Assembly: GCF_001721645.1 (NCBI RefSeq)
Contig: NZ_CP017141.1
Location: forward strand, 1,674,001-1,738,000
Direction: 5' to 3'
DNA length: 64,000 nt
Source of the DNA: Pedobacter steynii
Lineage (GTDB): Bacteria > Bacteroidota > Bacteroidia > Sphingobacteriales > Sphingobacteriaceae
In this document: positions 56,401 through 63,300 of the stretch, in pieces
Position numbering within the stretch: the first letter of the stretch is position 1
Layout: every line of letters begins with the position of its first letter
The notes under the pieces: generated by a model
What the model was told of the DNA's origin: nothing
Database searches by the model: none
Seen by the model: the letters and a program-made list of their open reading frames with translations, nothing else
Program-made: the position numbers and the translations under genes

Positions 56401-57614
56401 TGGGATTTGTACTGGGAAGTCAGCGGGACATCAGGGAAGAAGCGCTGAGAAGAGGTTGGATCACCACCGATACGTTGCAATCTCAGCTTTACATCAATAC
56501 CCTGAGAGAAGACCTGAGTTTAACGAGTTTGATTGAACCGATCAAAGACCTGACCATTACCCTGACGGCGAACAGGAATAAGACGATGAACTATTCTACG
56601 AATTTCAGGTTTGATGACCTGACCAAAGAATTCCAGAATTTCAGCCCGTTTACCACTGGCGATTACAGCATTTCCTTTATTAGTCTTGGAACGGCATTTT
56701 CTGAAAAATCAGGGAATACGGTTTCGAAGCTGTTCAATGAATTCATGTCCAACAGGCAGGTAATTTCACAACGTTTAGGTGCTTTGAATCCAAATTCTTC
56801 AGGAACGAGGGAGGGATATGCAGATGGTTACGACAGAAATGCCCAGGATGTAGTTATTTCTGCGTTCCTGGCTGCTTACTCCGGAAAGAGTGCTGCTTCG
56901 TCCAGCCTGAACTCTATGCCGAAGATTCCATTGCCGAACTGGCGTTTGAATTATAGGGGGCTAACCAGGATCGCTTATCTTGCGGAGCACTTCAGTTCTA
57001 TTGATTTAAGACATGCTTATCGCTCGGTATACAGCATCAACAGTTTTAACTCCTTGCTGAAATATGAGGAGCGAAACGGCGGGGTGAGCAGCAGAGATAA
57101 GAACGATAACTTCCTGCCCCGGTTCCAATATGCACAGGTAACCATTGCAGAGCAGTTCTCTCCGCTGATTGGAGTAGATACCCGGTTAAAGAATAACCTG
57201 ACTGCAAATTTTGAGATCGGCAGAACACGTTTATTAGGCTTAAGCCTGTCCAACAGCCAGCTGGCACAACTTACGGAGAATAACATGGTATTTGGTCTGG
57301 GCTATCGTACCACGAAGTTCAGGTTCCCTTTTGGATTGTTTAAACAATTGAAGATGGACAACAATATGGATTTTAAACTGGATGTTGCCATCAGGGACAA
57401 TAAGACAGTGATCTATCGTGCGGACATTCTGGAAGCAGAAGTTTCCTCAGGTGCAAAGAACATCACCTTAAGGCCAAGTGTGGATTATATCCTGAACCAA
57501 CGTTTTAATGTAAGGGTGTTCTATGATTCTAACATTACCAAACCATATACTTCTCAGACCTTCAATACTTCATTCAGTAATTTTGGATTTAGTTTGAGAG
57601 TGACCTTGAATTAG
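50430..57614 (+). CDS. sprA: SprA/Sov, outer membrane translocon of the type IX secretion system
   Basis: The 2394-residue protein is by far the longest here and fits SprA/Sov in length and composition. It has a signal peptide (TLILILFFCLGGQEGFSQT), an N-terminal region with DVIGNIGTRMKINMNYNTEAQF, and repeated barrel-like stretches over most of its length, ending GFSLRVTLN. SprA forms the 36-strand outer membrane channel of the type IX system, used for secreted enzymes and for gliding. The only start in reach is TTG at 50430, 8 bp after ruvA. The reading frame is intact. T9SS cargo is not obvious in this window; no GldKLMN genes are adjacent. Confidence 0.95.
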   Translation: MKTILTLILILFFCLGGQEGFSQTVPPGKRTDTTKNSFSLKEKQRLGLRNLSNSFKPLPENVKREVEYDAKNRRYIIRQMIGNRLFAPPQYLTIEEYQRLVNSEMKRDNWRMYSNEELNEVRKNGFIPSLKINSKAFERIFGGTTIDIQPRGEAELTFLGRINKNENPLFNERQRVQSNFDFNQRIQMDVIGNIGTRMKINMNYNTEAQFDFENQIKLDYTGGKDDIIQKIEAGNVSLPLNTTLINGTQALFGVKTQLQFGKLSVSSVFSQQKSQSREIRINNGAQQNEFRLSADNYEANKHYFLAHYFRNNYNKTLATPPTITSGVLITKVEVWITNKTGNTQDSRDVLGFIDLGENAPYNPTIPGGGSALPSGFDNPQFPRQSNQLLSQLPPDARQTNSNAVISFFAANGGTDNYAKLTYARKLADREYTFHPQLGYISLNNALNTDEVLSVAYRYTYRGVEYQVGEFSTDVSFDQASPKVLYTKLLKNETTKTKLPTWDLMMKNIYSIGGYQISPMNFKLDIFRIDDKTGVEKPYIDEGEKLDADRRPLKNKQWIQVVGLDRLNQQKERSPDGVFDFEAENRPFGSNQNISFNTPINNNNNGGNTNGSNTNLSNFSTNTSNGYVTIDPLNGRIILPLIEPFGRDLADQFSPTEQALVDKYTYTALYDSTKVIAQQLFTKQNRYVIKGAYQSQVASEFSLNAINVPEGSVKVFAGTIPLQEGVDYTVDYQGGRVRILNTAILISGQPIKISTENNELFGLQQRSLFGTRLDYKVNNKLNLGGTIMNLTEKPLTPKVNLGEEPISNTMWGLDLNYSSPSRFLTKLVDKLPFLSTKVPSSFTFSGEFAQLIPGHPSALNFGGKKGGVSYLDDFEASRSIIDLKSAMAWQLSGTPQMFSESSRIDDLSYGFNRAQIAFYNIDPVFYNRSDATLPAALRNNKNELSNHYVRQVVEQEVFPFKEIGTGQPFALPTLDVAFYPTVRGPYNYTPNGFNASGALNNPRSRWGGLFRRIETNDFEALNIEFIELWVMDPNIYKPNSAGGDLYFNIGNISEDILKDGRKSLENGLPADGDPSKFDETNWGRVPKLQPVVQAFDNDPNARRTQDVGLDGMGNADEQQKFATLINQIKGQLNPDAAAQIEKDPSSDDYTYFRGPELDRENAGILKRYQKYNGTEGNSKTAQQSQAELGVENSASTSLPDGEDINRDNNMTQSDEYFQYKVSMRPGDLMVGQNFVTDKVTSQVKLANGQTQPVTWYQIRIPLAQPTDKVGGIQDFKSIRFIRMFLTDFADTTVLRFGKIQLVRGEWRQYNASNEASQTIVDPALGTIMPDKSKIEVATVNIEENGKRTPIPYVIPPGIERERDFSNYRGDTRQNEQSLSVTIKELRDGYGRAAFKTAFNDFRSYKHLEMYIHAESLGPNVLNDNDLSAFLRIGTDNQDNYYEYSQPLSVTQPGTSDPNRIWPEQNKMDISLELFQKAKLARNNAKTNTGAPWPINIPFNYIIDGKVITVKGQPDMSKVRVYMLGVKNPYKNINGNDDGLDKNAIIWFNELRLTEFDERGGWAATARLSAKLADFADVNVSGSKSTIGFGSLETRVSERNRADNVFFDISSSMELGKFFPKKTGIKVPMFVSYSSQVSTPQYNPSMPDIELKNALDVATKSERDSILNFAQDFTTRSSINFTNVRKERTNPEQKPKVWDIENFNVSYAYTKYAHRDFIVENNFQKTYRGSLAYNYAGPAKSYEPFKKLIKSNSLALLKDFNFSLMPTAINFRIDVDRFYSENSLRNNDPLNSIPVNTTFNKNFLVSRVYGIAWNLSKSLTLDIDATNYSIIDEPYGRIEGLKRDTLWQNMMRLGRTTDYSHNLNITYALPINKIPGMDWVNVATRYGTNFNWQTEPLSTLRDPNINLGNTVQNSRTIQINPTFNLASLYNKFGFIRKSGSGATQTGSSVWVDLLTSVKNVVGAFTQTKGTYLPGYLPKTNVFGIDNATGAPGLGFVLGSQRDIREEALRRGWITTDTLQSQLYINTLREDLSLTSLIEPIKDLTITLTANRNKTMNYSTNFRFDDLTKEFQNFSPFTTGDYSISFISLGTAFSEKSGNTVSKLFNEFMSNRQVISQRLGALNPNSSGTREGYADGYDRNAQDVVISAFLAAYSGKSAASSSLNSMPKIPLPNWRLNYRGLTRIAYLAEHFSSIDLRHAYRSVYSINSFNSLLKYEERNGGVSSRDKNDNFLPRFQYAQVTIAEQFSPLIGVDTRLKNNLTANFEIGRTRLLGLSLSNSQLAQLTENNMVFGLGYRTTKFRFPFGLFKQLKMDNNMDFKLDVAIRDNKTVIYRADILEAEVSSGAKNITLRPSVDYILNQRFNVRVFYDSNITKPYTSQTFNTSFSNFGFSLRVTLN

Positions 57615-57643
57615 ATAAAAGTTTTTGTTTTGTCGTTTATTGC

Positions 57644-57676
57644 GCGCATATTTTCTTAAAAAAATATGCGCTTTTT
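57644..57676 (+). terminator. Terminator of sprA
   Basis: GCGCATATTTT (57644-57654) pairs with AAAATATGCGC (57661-57671) around a six-base loop, followed by TTTTT. It lies 29 bp after the sprA stop. Confidence 0.9.
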
Positions 57677-57795
57677 GTTGGCTTCTGTTTTAATATGATT
57701 TTATAAGTGGTTTGTGCTTTATGTTGAGCATTTATTGATTTTGTGAGGAAATGTGTTTACAAAATTTTTAATCAAAACATGTATGTATGAAAATA

Positions 57796-57814
57796 ATTAC
57801 AATTAATGTGTAAT
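57796..57814. promoter_or_regulatory. Inverted repeat upstream of lectin gene
   Basis: ATTACA and TGTAAT are separated by seven bases, 63 bp before the lectin ATG. The symmetry could be an operator; the surrounding region is very AT-rich, so chance is possible. Confidence 0.25.
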
Positions 57815-57877
57815 TAATGTTGTTTAGTTGTTGTTTCTCTTGTTTGAGAACCATATTTTTATTAAAAACCATAAATT

Positions 57878-58387
57878 ATGAAAACAACTTTATTGAAAGG
57901 GTTTGTCGCGGCCGGAATGTTTCTTGCTGTAATTTCAAGTACAACAAGTGCTGAGGCCCAACTGATCGACCCTCCTAGACCTCCTATTACGAACACCATT
58001 CATTCGGGCTATGCGCCGATTTCTTTTTATGCTCAAAGAGGTGGGCAAAACACTTTAATTGTGCGGTCTAATAGCGGACAGTATTCCCTGTACATTCAGC
58101 AGGATGGAAATCTTGTGTTATATAATAATTCCAAAGGAATTTGGAGTACCGGTGTTAGCCAGGTGCTCAACCAGGGGTATTTGGTTAGTTTCAGCCAGGA
58201 TGGAAGAATTACTTTAACAGCAAGTCCTAGTGGATTTAAGATGTGGGAGTCACCAATACCCGAGTATGGGGGTTTCTACTGGATTCTTCAGGATGATGGT
58301 AACTTTGTAAGGTATAGCCATAATGGCGGATCTATCTCAACCAGAACTCATGGTGGTAAAAACAGGCAAAGTGGATTGATTAATTAA
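57878..58387 (+). CDS. Secreted B-type (GNA-like) mannose-binding lectin
   Basis: The 169-residue product has a signal peptide ending near AEAQ (residue 28) and a B-lectin domain of about 110 residues. Two sites match the mannose-binding signature QxDxNxVxY: Q74-Y82 (QQDGNLVLY) and Q138-Y146 (QDDGNFVRY). The middle site is degraded (S106, D108, R110, T112, T114). Bacterial proteins with this fold include lectin-like bacteriocins (LlpA) and surface carbohydrate binders. Only one such domain is present, so a bacteriocin role is unproven. It is a single-gene unit with its own terminator. Confidence 0.85.
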   Translation: MKTTLLKGFVAAGMFLAVISSTTSAEAQLIDPPRPPITNTIHSGYAPISFYAQRGGQNTLIVRSNSGQYSLYIQQDGNLVLYNNSKGIWSTGVSQVLNQGYLVSFSQDGRITLTASPSGFKMWESPIPEYGGFYWILQDDGNFVRYSHNGGSISTRTHGGKNRQSGLIN

Positions 58388-58394
58388 GAGCAGG

Positions 58395-58433
58395 AAAAAC
58401 AACATGTTGAAATAACTTCAACATGTTGTTTTT
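58395..58433. terminator. Terminator of lectin gene
   Basis: A 17-bp perfect stem, AAAAACAACATGTTGAA (58395-58411) with its complement at 58417-58433, around ATAAC; the stem ends in a T-run. It can work in both directions. Confidence 0.9.
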
Positions 58434-58667
58434 CTATTAAGTGACCTAAGTATATCATTTTTGCCTCTGACCGGGCATTTTTCTCAGGATTTGTCCTGGC
58501 AGATGTTCAGGGCATAAGGAAGCTTCAAATTTTGTTAACACAAATAAATATGAATACTTATAAATAATAGTAAATTCGCAGAGGATTAGGCGTGTTTTTT
58601 TGCTGATTCCTAACAAAGTGACACATGATTTTTGTGCGTAACTAATTTATTATTAATATTATATAAA

Positions 58668-59048
58668 ATGAATTTTCCATCAGAACTAAAGTACACTAAA
58701 GACCACGAATGGGTTAAGGTTGAAGGTAACGAGGCCTATATCGGTATTACTGATTTCGCACAGCGTGAGTTAGGTGATATTGTATACATCGATATTAATA
58801 CAGTGGGTGATGAAGTAGGTAAAGATGATGTTTTCGGAACAGTTGAAGCTGTTAAAACCGTATCTGACCTTTTCATGCCGGTAACTGGAACCGTATTGGA
58901 AACTAACCCGGAATTGAATGACAATCCTGAGCTGGTAAATTCTGATCCTTATGGAAAAGGATGGATGGTTAAAGTGACCATCTCTGATGCTGCACAGGTA
59001 GACGGATTGTTAGATGCTGACGCTTACAAAGCCCTTGTTGGAGCTTAG
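58668..59048 (+). CDS. gcvH: Glycine cleavage system H protein
   Basis: From ATG 58668 the protein has 126 residues ([20 protein letters not shown]), the usual GcvH length. The lipoyl-bearing lysine is K63 in [19 protein letters not shown]. The H protein carries the aminomethyl group between the P, T and L proteins. The open frame continues 12 codons upstream, but those lack similarity. Other gcv genes are not in the window. It precedes the VanZ gene by 3 bp. Confidence 0.96.
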   Translation: MNFPSELKYTKDHEWVKVEGNEAYIGITDFAQRELGDIVYIDINTVGDEVGKDDVFGTVEAVKTVSDLFMPVTGTVLETNPELNDNPELVNSDPYGKGWMVKVTISDAAQVDGLLDADAYKALVGA

Positions 59049-59051
59049 TCA

Positions 59052-59459
59052 ATGAACAGGGCTAAAGAGTTAAAATACCAGATCTGGACGATCATCTGGA
59101 CCGTTGTTATTTTGATCCTTTGCAACATACAAATGCCTGCCTCTAATGGGACAGGCTTTTTTTTTGAAGGATTTGATAAAATGGTCCATTTGGGCTTCTT
59201 CTTTGTGCTGACCGTATTGTTATTATATGGAAAGATCAGGTATCAGCACAGTTATCGTTTCCGGTCGCTGACAATATTTAAGATCATCCTGATGACGGCT
59301 GCCCTGGGTGGGGCGATTGAGCTTTTACAATGGAAAATATTTACCTACAGATCTGCTGAATGGTGGGATTTTACCTGCGATATGTTTGGCGTATTTATGG
59401 CTGTTTTCAGCTTTTTACTTTTGCATAAACCTCATCAACATGAAAAAGAACATCAGTAA
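59052..59459 (+). CDS. VanZ-like membrane protein
   Basis: The 135-residue protein has four hydrophobic segments (near 14-28, 46-62, 73-90 and 109-125) and the VanZ pattern FDKMVHLGFFFVLTVLLLY, GGAIELLQWKIF and RSAEWWDFTCDMFG. VanZ proteins affect teicoplanin resistance in Enterococcus, but most homologues have unknown function. It lies 3 bp after gcvH and overlaps the tiny lipoprotein gene by 20 bp. Confidence 0.85.
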   Translation: MNRAKELKYQIWTIIWTVVILILCNIQMPASNGTGFFFEGFDKMVHLGFFFVLTVLLLYGKIRYQHSYRFRSLTIFKIILMTAALGGAIELLQWKIFTYRSAEWWDFTCDMFGVFMAVFSFLLLHKPHQHEKEHQ

Positions 59460-59562
59460 AATGATTTTACTTTTGCTGGTGCTGGCCGCCAGTGGCTGCA
59501 GTATTTTTAAGCCTGGCTGTAAGTGCCCTCCGGTAAGTTACCGGAGCTATCCGCAGCGTTAA
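59440..59562 (+). CDS. Tiny lipoprotein (40 residues)
   Basis: ATG 59440, inside the end of the VanZ gene, opens a 40-codon frame: MKKNISKMILLLLVLAASGC, then SIFKPGCKCPPVSYRSYPQR. It has a basic start, a hydrophobic core and a lipobox-like ASGC with cysteine at 20. Two more cysteines (C27, C29) follow. The start overlaps the upstream gene by 20 bp, suggesting coupled translation. The function is unknown; mature length would be only 21 residues. Similar tiny lipoproteins accompany other Bacteroidota genes. Confidence 0.65.
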   Translation: MKKNISKMILLLLVLAASGCSIFKPGCKCPPVSYRSYPQR

Positions 59563-59668
59563 AAGCAGAAGTATCCATTATGTTACTTTGCCATGACTTT
59601 CTGATTGCAGAAATCAGGTGATATCTACTTTAAAGCCCTTTTAGAGAAGGGTAGTCTTGAGGTCTTTA

Positions 59669-59699
59669 TTTGGAACTATTATAAATTAAGACTAAATTG
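59669..59699 (+). promoter_or_regulatory. feoAB promoter overlapped by a DtxR/IdeR-like palindrome
   Basis: TTTG (59669-59672), 20-bp spacer and TAAATTG (59693-59699) form a promoter-like pair. Overlapping its -7 box is AATTAAGACTAAATT (59684-59698), symmetric at all but two non-central positions and containing the TwAGnCTwA core of iron-dependent repressors of the DtxR/IdeR family. Repression by an iron-loaded regulator would fit the feoAB genes that follow; the regulator itself is not in the window. Confidence 0.4.
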
Positions 59700-59758
59700 C
59701 GCTTTGTTCAGGGAAGGAATAAGGTATCTCCCTAAAGCGTTAAAATAAATTTATAAAG

Positions 59759-59974
59759 ATGAAACTTTCACAATTGAATCCGGGAGAACGAGGCACTATT
59801 GTGGCATTTACAGATTTGGAGATGTCAGTCAAACTAATGGAGATGGGTTGCTTGCCCGGAGAAGTTGTAGAAGTCGAACGTTTTGCGCCGCTTGGCTGTC
59901 CGATCGCGATTCGTGTAGCGGGTTATCAACTTTGTTTACGTAAAAACGAAGCATCTATTATTATAATTCAGTAG
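59759..59974 (+). CDS. feoA: Ferrous iron transport protein A
   Basis: The 71-residue protein is an SH3-like FeoA: LNPGERGTIVAF, MKLMEMGCLPGEVVEVERFAPLGCPIAIRVAGYQLCLRKNEA (spread over residues 25-66). FeoA is a cytoplasmic partner of FeoB needed for ferrous iron uptake. It precedes feoB by 4 bp. A 195-bp gap upstream holds the promoter described above. Confidence 0.92.
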   Translation: MKLSQLNPGERGTIVAFTDLEMSVKLMEMGCLPGEVVEVERFAPLGCPIAIRVAGYQLCLRKNEASIIIIQ

Positions 59975-59978
59975 TGAT

Positions 59979-62096
59979 TTGGCAAAGGATTTGAAAATAG
60001 CGCTGGTTGGGAATCCCAATACAGGCAAGTCTACTCTTTTTAATCTGCTTACCGGATTAAATCAAAAAATTGGAAACTTTCCGGGGATTACCATAGATAA
60101 GAAAGTAGGTTACTGCAAGCTTCCGGATGGTAAACAGGCGGAGATCATTGACCTTCCGGGAACCTATAGCCTTTATCCAAAAAGCAAAGATGAAAGTATT
60201 GTCTTCCAGGTTCTGGCCGACAAAAATAATGCGAGTCATCCGGATATCGTAGTGTTGATTGCGGATGCAACCAACCTGAGAAGAAACCTGTTGCTTTATA
60301 CACAGGTTGCGGATCTGGAGATCCCAATGGTACTGGCCTTGAACATGACGGACATGGCCAGGAAGGAGGGAATCAATATTGATGTCAATAAACTTTCCGA
60401 AAGATTGGGAATTCAGGTTGTGGCCATCTCCGCAAGGAGCAACGCAGGTCTGGATGAACTAAAAAAAGCCATTAACAATACCACTTCCATAGCAACCCAG
60501 TTGAAAGGGGCCGATATTCTTGCATTGGCACCCGAGGCGATTGAGGCGACTAAAAAGAGAATCGGGACCGAAAATGATTATTTTGCTTTGCAGATATTGC
60601 ATCAGCACCAGCATTTAGCCGACTTTACCGAGGTAGATCATGCTGCCTTTGATCAGATCCGGAAAGCAAATAATTTTGAAACGTCCACATTACAGACAGC
60701 AGAAACGATCGCCCGTTACCGTCATTTAGGAACAGTCCTTAGCGGGGTAATTGAGGATACAGGCGCAGCCAGGAAATTTGCTTTCAGTGATAAAATTGAT
60801 GCGGTACTTACCAATAAGTTCTGGGGCTTTCTGATCTTTATCGGTATTCTCTTTTTTATTTTTAATGCTATTTTCTCCTGGTCTCAGTACCCGATGGAGA
60901 TGATTGAAACCATTTTCGCCAGGCTGGGGGAATTGGGACATGAGTATTTGCCGGAAGGTGTGCTCAGTAGTTTATTATTGGATGGGGTATTGGCCGGACT
61001 AGGCGGGATTGTTGTTTTCATCCCTCAGATTGCCATTCTCTTTGCTTTTATCTCCATTCTTGAAGATACGGGGTATATGGCCAGGGTGACCTTTTTGATG
61101 GATAAGATCATGAGAAAATTTGGTCTGAGTGGAAAGTCAGTAGTCCCGATGATCGGAAGCATTGCCTGTGCGGTTCCTTCTATCATGAGCGCCAGGACGA
61201 TTGAAAGCTGGAAAGACCGCATCATTACCATTATGGTTGTTCCATTGGTGAGCTGTTCGGCCAGATTGCCGGTATATACGCTATTGATTGGTCTGGTGGT
61301 CCCGGAAAAAACAGTTTGGGGATTCATCAACCTACAGGGATTAACCTTAATGGGAATGTACCTGATCAGTATTCTTGCTGCAGTATTGGTTGCCTTTGTG
61401 ATGAAAATTATATTGAAGGCAAAAGAGAAATCTTATTTTATTATGGAGTTACCGGTATACCGGGCGCCACGCTGGACGAATGTACTCTATACCATGTATG
61501 AGAAATCCAAGACTTTCGTTCTTGAGGCGGGTAAGGTGATCATTGCGATCTCTATTGTGCTGTGGGTCATGTCTTCTTACGGACCTTCAGACCGGTTTGA
61601 AGCCATCGATAAAAAATATGCCGCTATAGAGGCTCAAAAAGATAGCGTACAGATTTCCACGCTGGAAAGAGATAAGTCTGCTGAGCGCCTTGAAAATTCT
61701 TATGCAGGAATTTTAGGACATGCCATAGAACCCGTCATCAGGCCTTTAGGTTTTGACTGGAAGATTGGCATCGCCCTGATCACTTCATTTGCAGCCAGAG
61801 AAGCCTTTGTGGGAACCATGGCGACCATTTACAGTGTGGAAGGGGGAGATGAAAATGTGGTAAAAATCCATGACCGCATGAAGGCTGCAAAAAATCCGGT
61901 TACCGGTTTGCCTGTGTTCACCTTTGCGACAGGATTTTCGTTGATGCTGTTTTATGCTTTTGCCATGCAGTGTATGAGTACGGTAGCCGTAGTATACCGG
62001 GAAACGAAATCATGGAAATGGCCGCTGATACAACTGGTGTATATGACTGCAATGGCTTATGTGGCCAGTTTGATTGCTTATCAGCTTTTAAAATAA
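59979..62096 (+). CDS. feoB: Ferrous iron transport protein B (GTPase permease)
   Basis: The 705-residue protein has an N-terminal GTPase domain (G1 GNPNTGKST at 11-19, DLPGTYSLYP, NMTD) and a polytopic membrane part with two gate motifs, including MIGSIACAVPSIMSART and SFAAREAFVGTMATIY. FeoB imports Fe2+ across the inner membrane. The start is TTG at 59979; no ATG stands nearby. It is 4 bp from feoA and 29 bp from ferritin, so iron uptake and storage are linked. Confidence 0.95.
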   Translation: MAKDLKIALVGNPNTGKSTLFNLLTGLNQKIGNFPGITIDKKVGYCKLPDGKQAEIIDLPGTYSLYPKSKDESIVFQVLADKNNASHPDIVVLIADATNLRRNLLLYTQVADLEIPMVLALNMTDMARKEGINIDVNKLSERLGIQVVAISARSNAGLDELKKAINNTTSIATQLKGADILALAPEAIEATKKRIGTENDYFALQILHQHQHLADFTEVDHAAFDQIRKANNFETSTLQTAETIARYRHLGTVLSGVIEDTGAARKFAFSDKIDAVLTNKFWGFLIFIGILFFIFNAIFSWSQYPMEMIETIFARLGELGHEYLPEGVLSSLLLDGVLAGLGGIVVFIPQIAILFAFISILEDTGYMARVTFLMDKIMRKFGLSGKSVVPMIGSIACAVPSIMSARTIESWKDRIITIMVVPLVSCSARLPVYTLLIGLVVPEKTVWGFINLQGLTLMGMYLISILAAVLVAFVMKIILKAKEKSYFIMELPVYRAPRWTNVLYTMYEKSKTFVLEAGKVIIAISIVLWVMSSYGPSDRFEAIDKKYAAIEAQKDSVQISTLERDKSAERLENSYAGILGHAIEPVIRPLGFDWKIGIALITSFAAREAFVGTMATIYSVEGGDENVVKIHDRMKAAKNPVTGLPVFTFATGFSLMLFYAFAMQCMSTVAVVYRETKSWKWPLIQLVYMTAMAYVASLIAYQLLK

Positions 62097-62125
62097 TATA
62101 TTGAACTATTAAATGCAATGGTATC

Positions 62126-62638
62126 ATGAATGAAAGAATGGAAAAATTGCTCAATGAGCAGGTTAATTTAGAAATGTATTCCGCTAATGCCTATTGGGCA
62201 ATGTGTTCCTGGTTTTCAGACAAGGACCTGGATGGATTTGCTAACTATTTTAAAGTTCAGGCAAAAGAGGAACTTTTTCATGCGGAGAAACAATTCAACT
62301 ATATTCATGATGTTGGAGGAAAGGTAACAATTGGAGCGATTCAACAGCCTGAATCTAACTTTACTTCCGTGCTGGAGGTTTTTGAGATCACCCTGGCGCA
62401 TGAAAAGGCAGTTACAAAAAGCATTGGAAATCTGATCAAAGCAGCCTTTGAGGAAAATGATTTTGCTACACATACCTTTTTACAGTGGTTTGTTACCGAG
62501 CAGGTAGAGGAAGAAGCTACGGTATCTCAGATCATCAGTAAGCTGAAGATGATCGGGGACAACTCCTCCGCGCTATATCTTTTGAATACAGAGCTGGCCC
62601 AAAGAACATTTAATGCCGCTACCGGCGGTGCTTCCTAA
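62126..62638 (+). CDS. ftnA: Ferritin
   Basis: The 170-residue non-heme ferritin shows the ferroxidase residues E16, E49 and H52 (NEQVNLEMYSANAYW, KEELFHAEKQF) and E93-region helix AHEKAVTKSIGNL, with QWFVTEQVEEE near residue 125. It oxidises Fe2+ and stores it as mineral in a 24-mer shell. It follows feoB by 29 bp, so iron import and storage may be made together. No ribosome site is obvious. Confidence 0.95.
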   Translation: MNERMEKLLNEQVNLEMYSANAYWAMCSWFSDKDLDGFANYFKVQAKEELFHAEKQFNYIHDVGGKVTIGAIQQPESNFTSVLEVFEITLAHEKAVTKSIGNLIKAAFEENDFATHTFLQWFVTEQVEEEATVSQIISKLKMIGDNSSALYLLNTELAQRTFNAATGGAS

Positions 62639-62685
62639 GCCTTCGGCTATTATCGGCTTTTAATTAATTTCCTTATCTTGGAGGA

Positions 62686-63300
62686 TTGAAAAAGGAAGAG
62701 ATTTTAGCACAGTATATGCCTCCAGGGGCGGCGCCAATTATTGCGAAGTGGATAGATTATTTTCAATGTGAATTTAAAATATCTAAAAACAGAGCGACGA
62801 AGCTTGGTGATTACCGGCACCCTTATAAGAATTTAGGGCATAAAATATCAGTCAATAATGACCTGAATGCCTATGCTTTTCTTGTTACTACGGTACATGA
62901 GTTTGCCCATCTGCTGACCTGGAATGACCATAAGAATAAAGTGAAACCCCACGGTGCGGAATGGAAGCATAATTTCAAACGCATGATGGCTCCCTTTATT
63001 GAACAGCAAATCTTTCCTAATGATGTTCAGCAGGCGATAGTGAGTTACCTGAATAATCCTTCTGCAGCAAGCTGCACCGATCTTAAACTATCCCGTGCTT
63101 TGAAAAAGCACGACTTGCCTAAGGATGCTTCCAGACTGGAAGAACTGCCTCTGGATGCCGTATTTACGATAAAGGACGGACGTCAGTTCAGAAAGGGTGA
63201 AAAGCTGAGAAAAAGATACCGTTGTCTTTGCCTGACCAATGGTAATGTCTATTTGTTTAATCCTTTGGCAGAAGTAACCTTAGCCGCTACAGGGACATAA
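62686..63300 (+). CDS. SprT-like zinc-dependent domain protein
   Basis: The 204-residue protein has the zinc motif HEFAH (residues 71-75) in VTTVHEFAHLLTW, then a second metal-ligand region PHGAEWKHNFKRM. This is the SprT/SprT-like fold, known from bacterial and eukaryotic Spartan-like proteases. Catalytic activity on protein crosslinks is not shown in bacteria. The start is TTG at 62686, preceded by GGAGG. The last 52 bases overlap the convergent downstream gene. Confidence 0.82.
   Translation: MKKEEILAQYMPPGAAPIIAKWIDYFQCEFKISKNRATKLGDYRHPYKNLGHKISVNNDLNAYAFLVTTVHEFAHLLTWNDHKNKVKPHGAEWKHNFKRMMAPFIEQQIFPNDVQQAIVSYLNNPSAASCTDLKLSRALKKHDLPKDASRLEELPLDAVFTIKDGRQFRKGEKLRKRYRCLCLTNGNVYLFNPLAEVTLAATGT

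Noticed and set aside
59600..59660. Short hairpins before feoA as a riboswitch
   Set aside because: They are separate small stems (CTGATT/AATCAG, CCCTT/AAGGG) upstream of the promoter and match no riboswitch I know.
62637..62661. Weak hairpin AAGCC/GGCTT with TTTT after ferritin
   Set aside because: The stem is only five base pairs, too weak to call a terminator.
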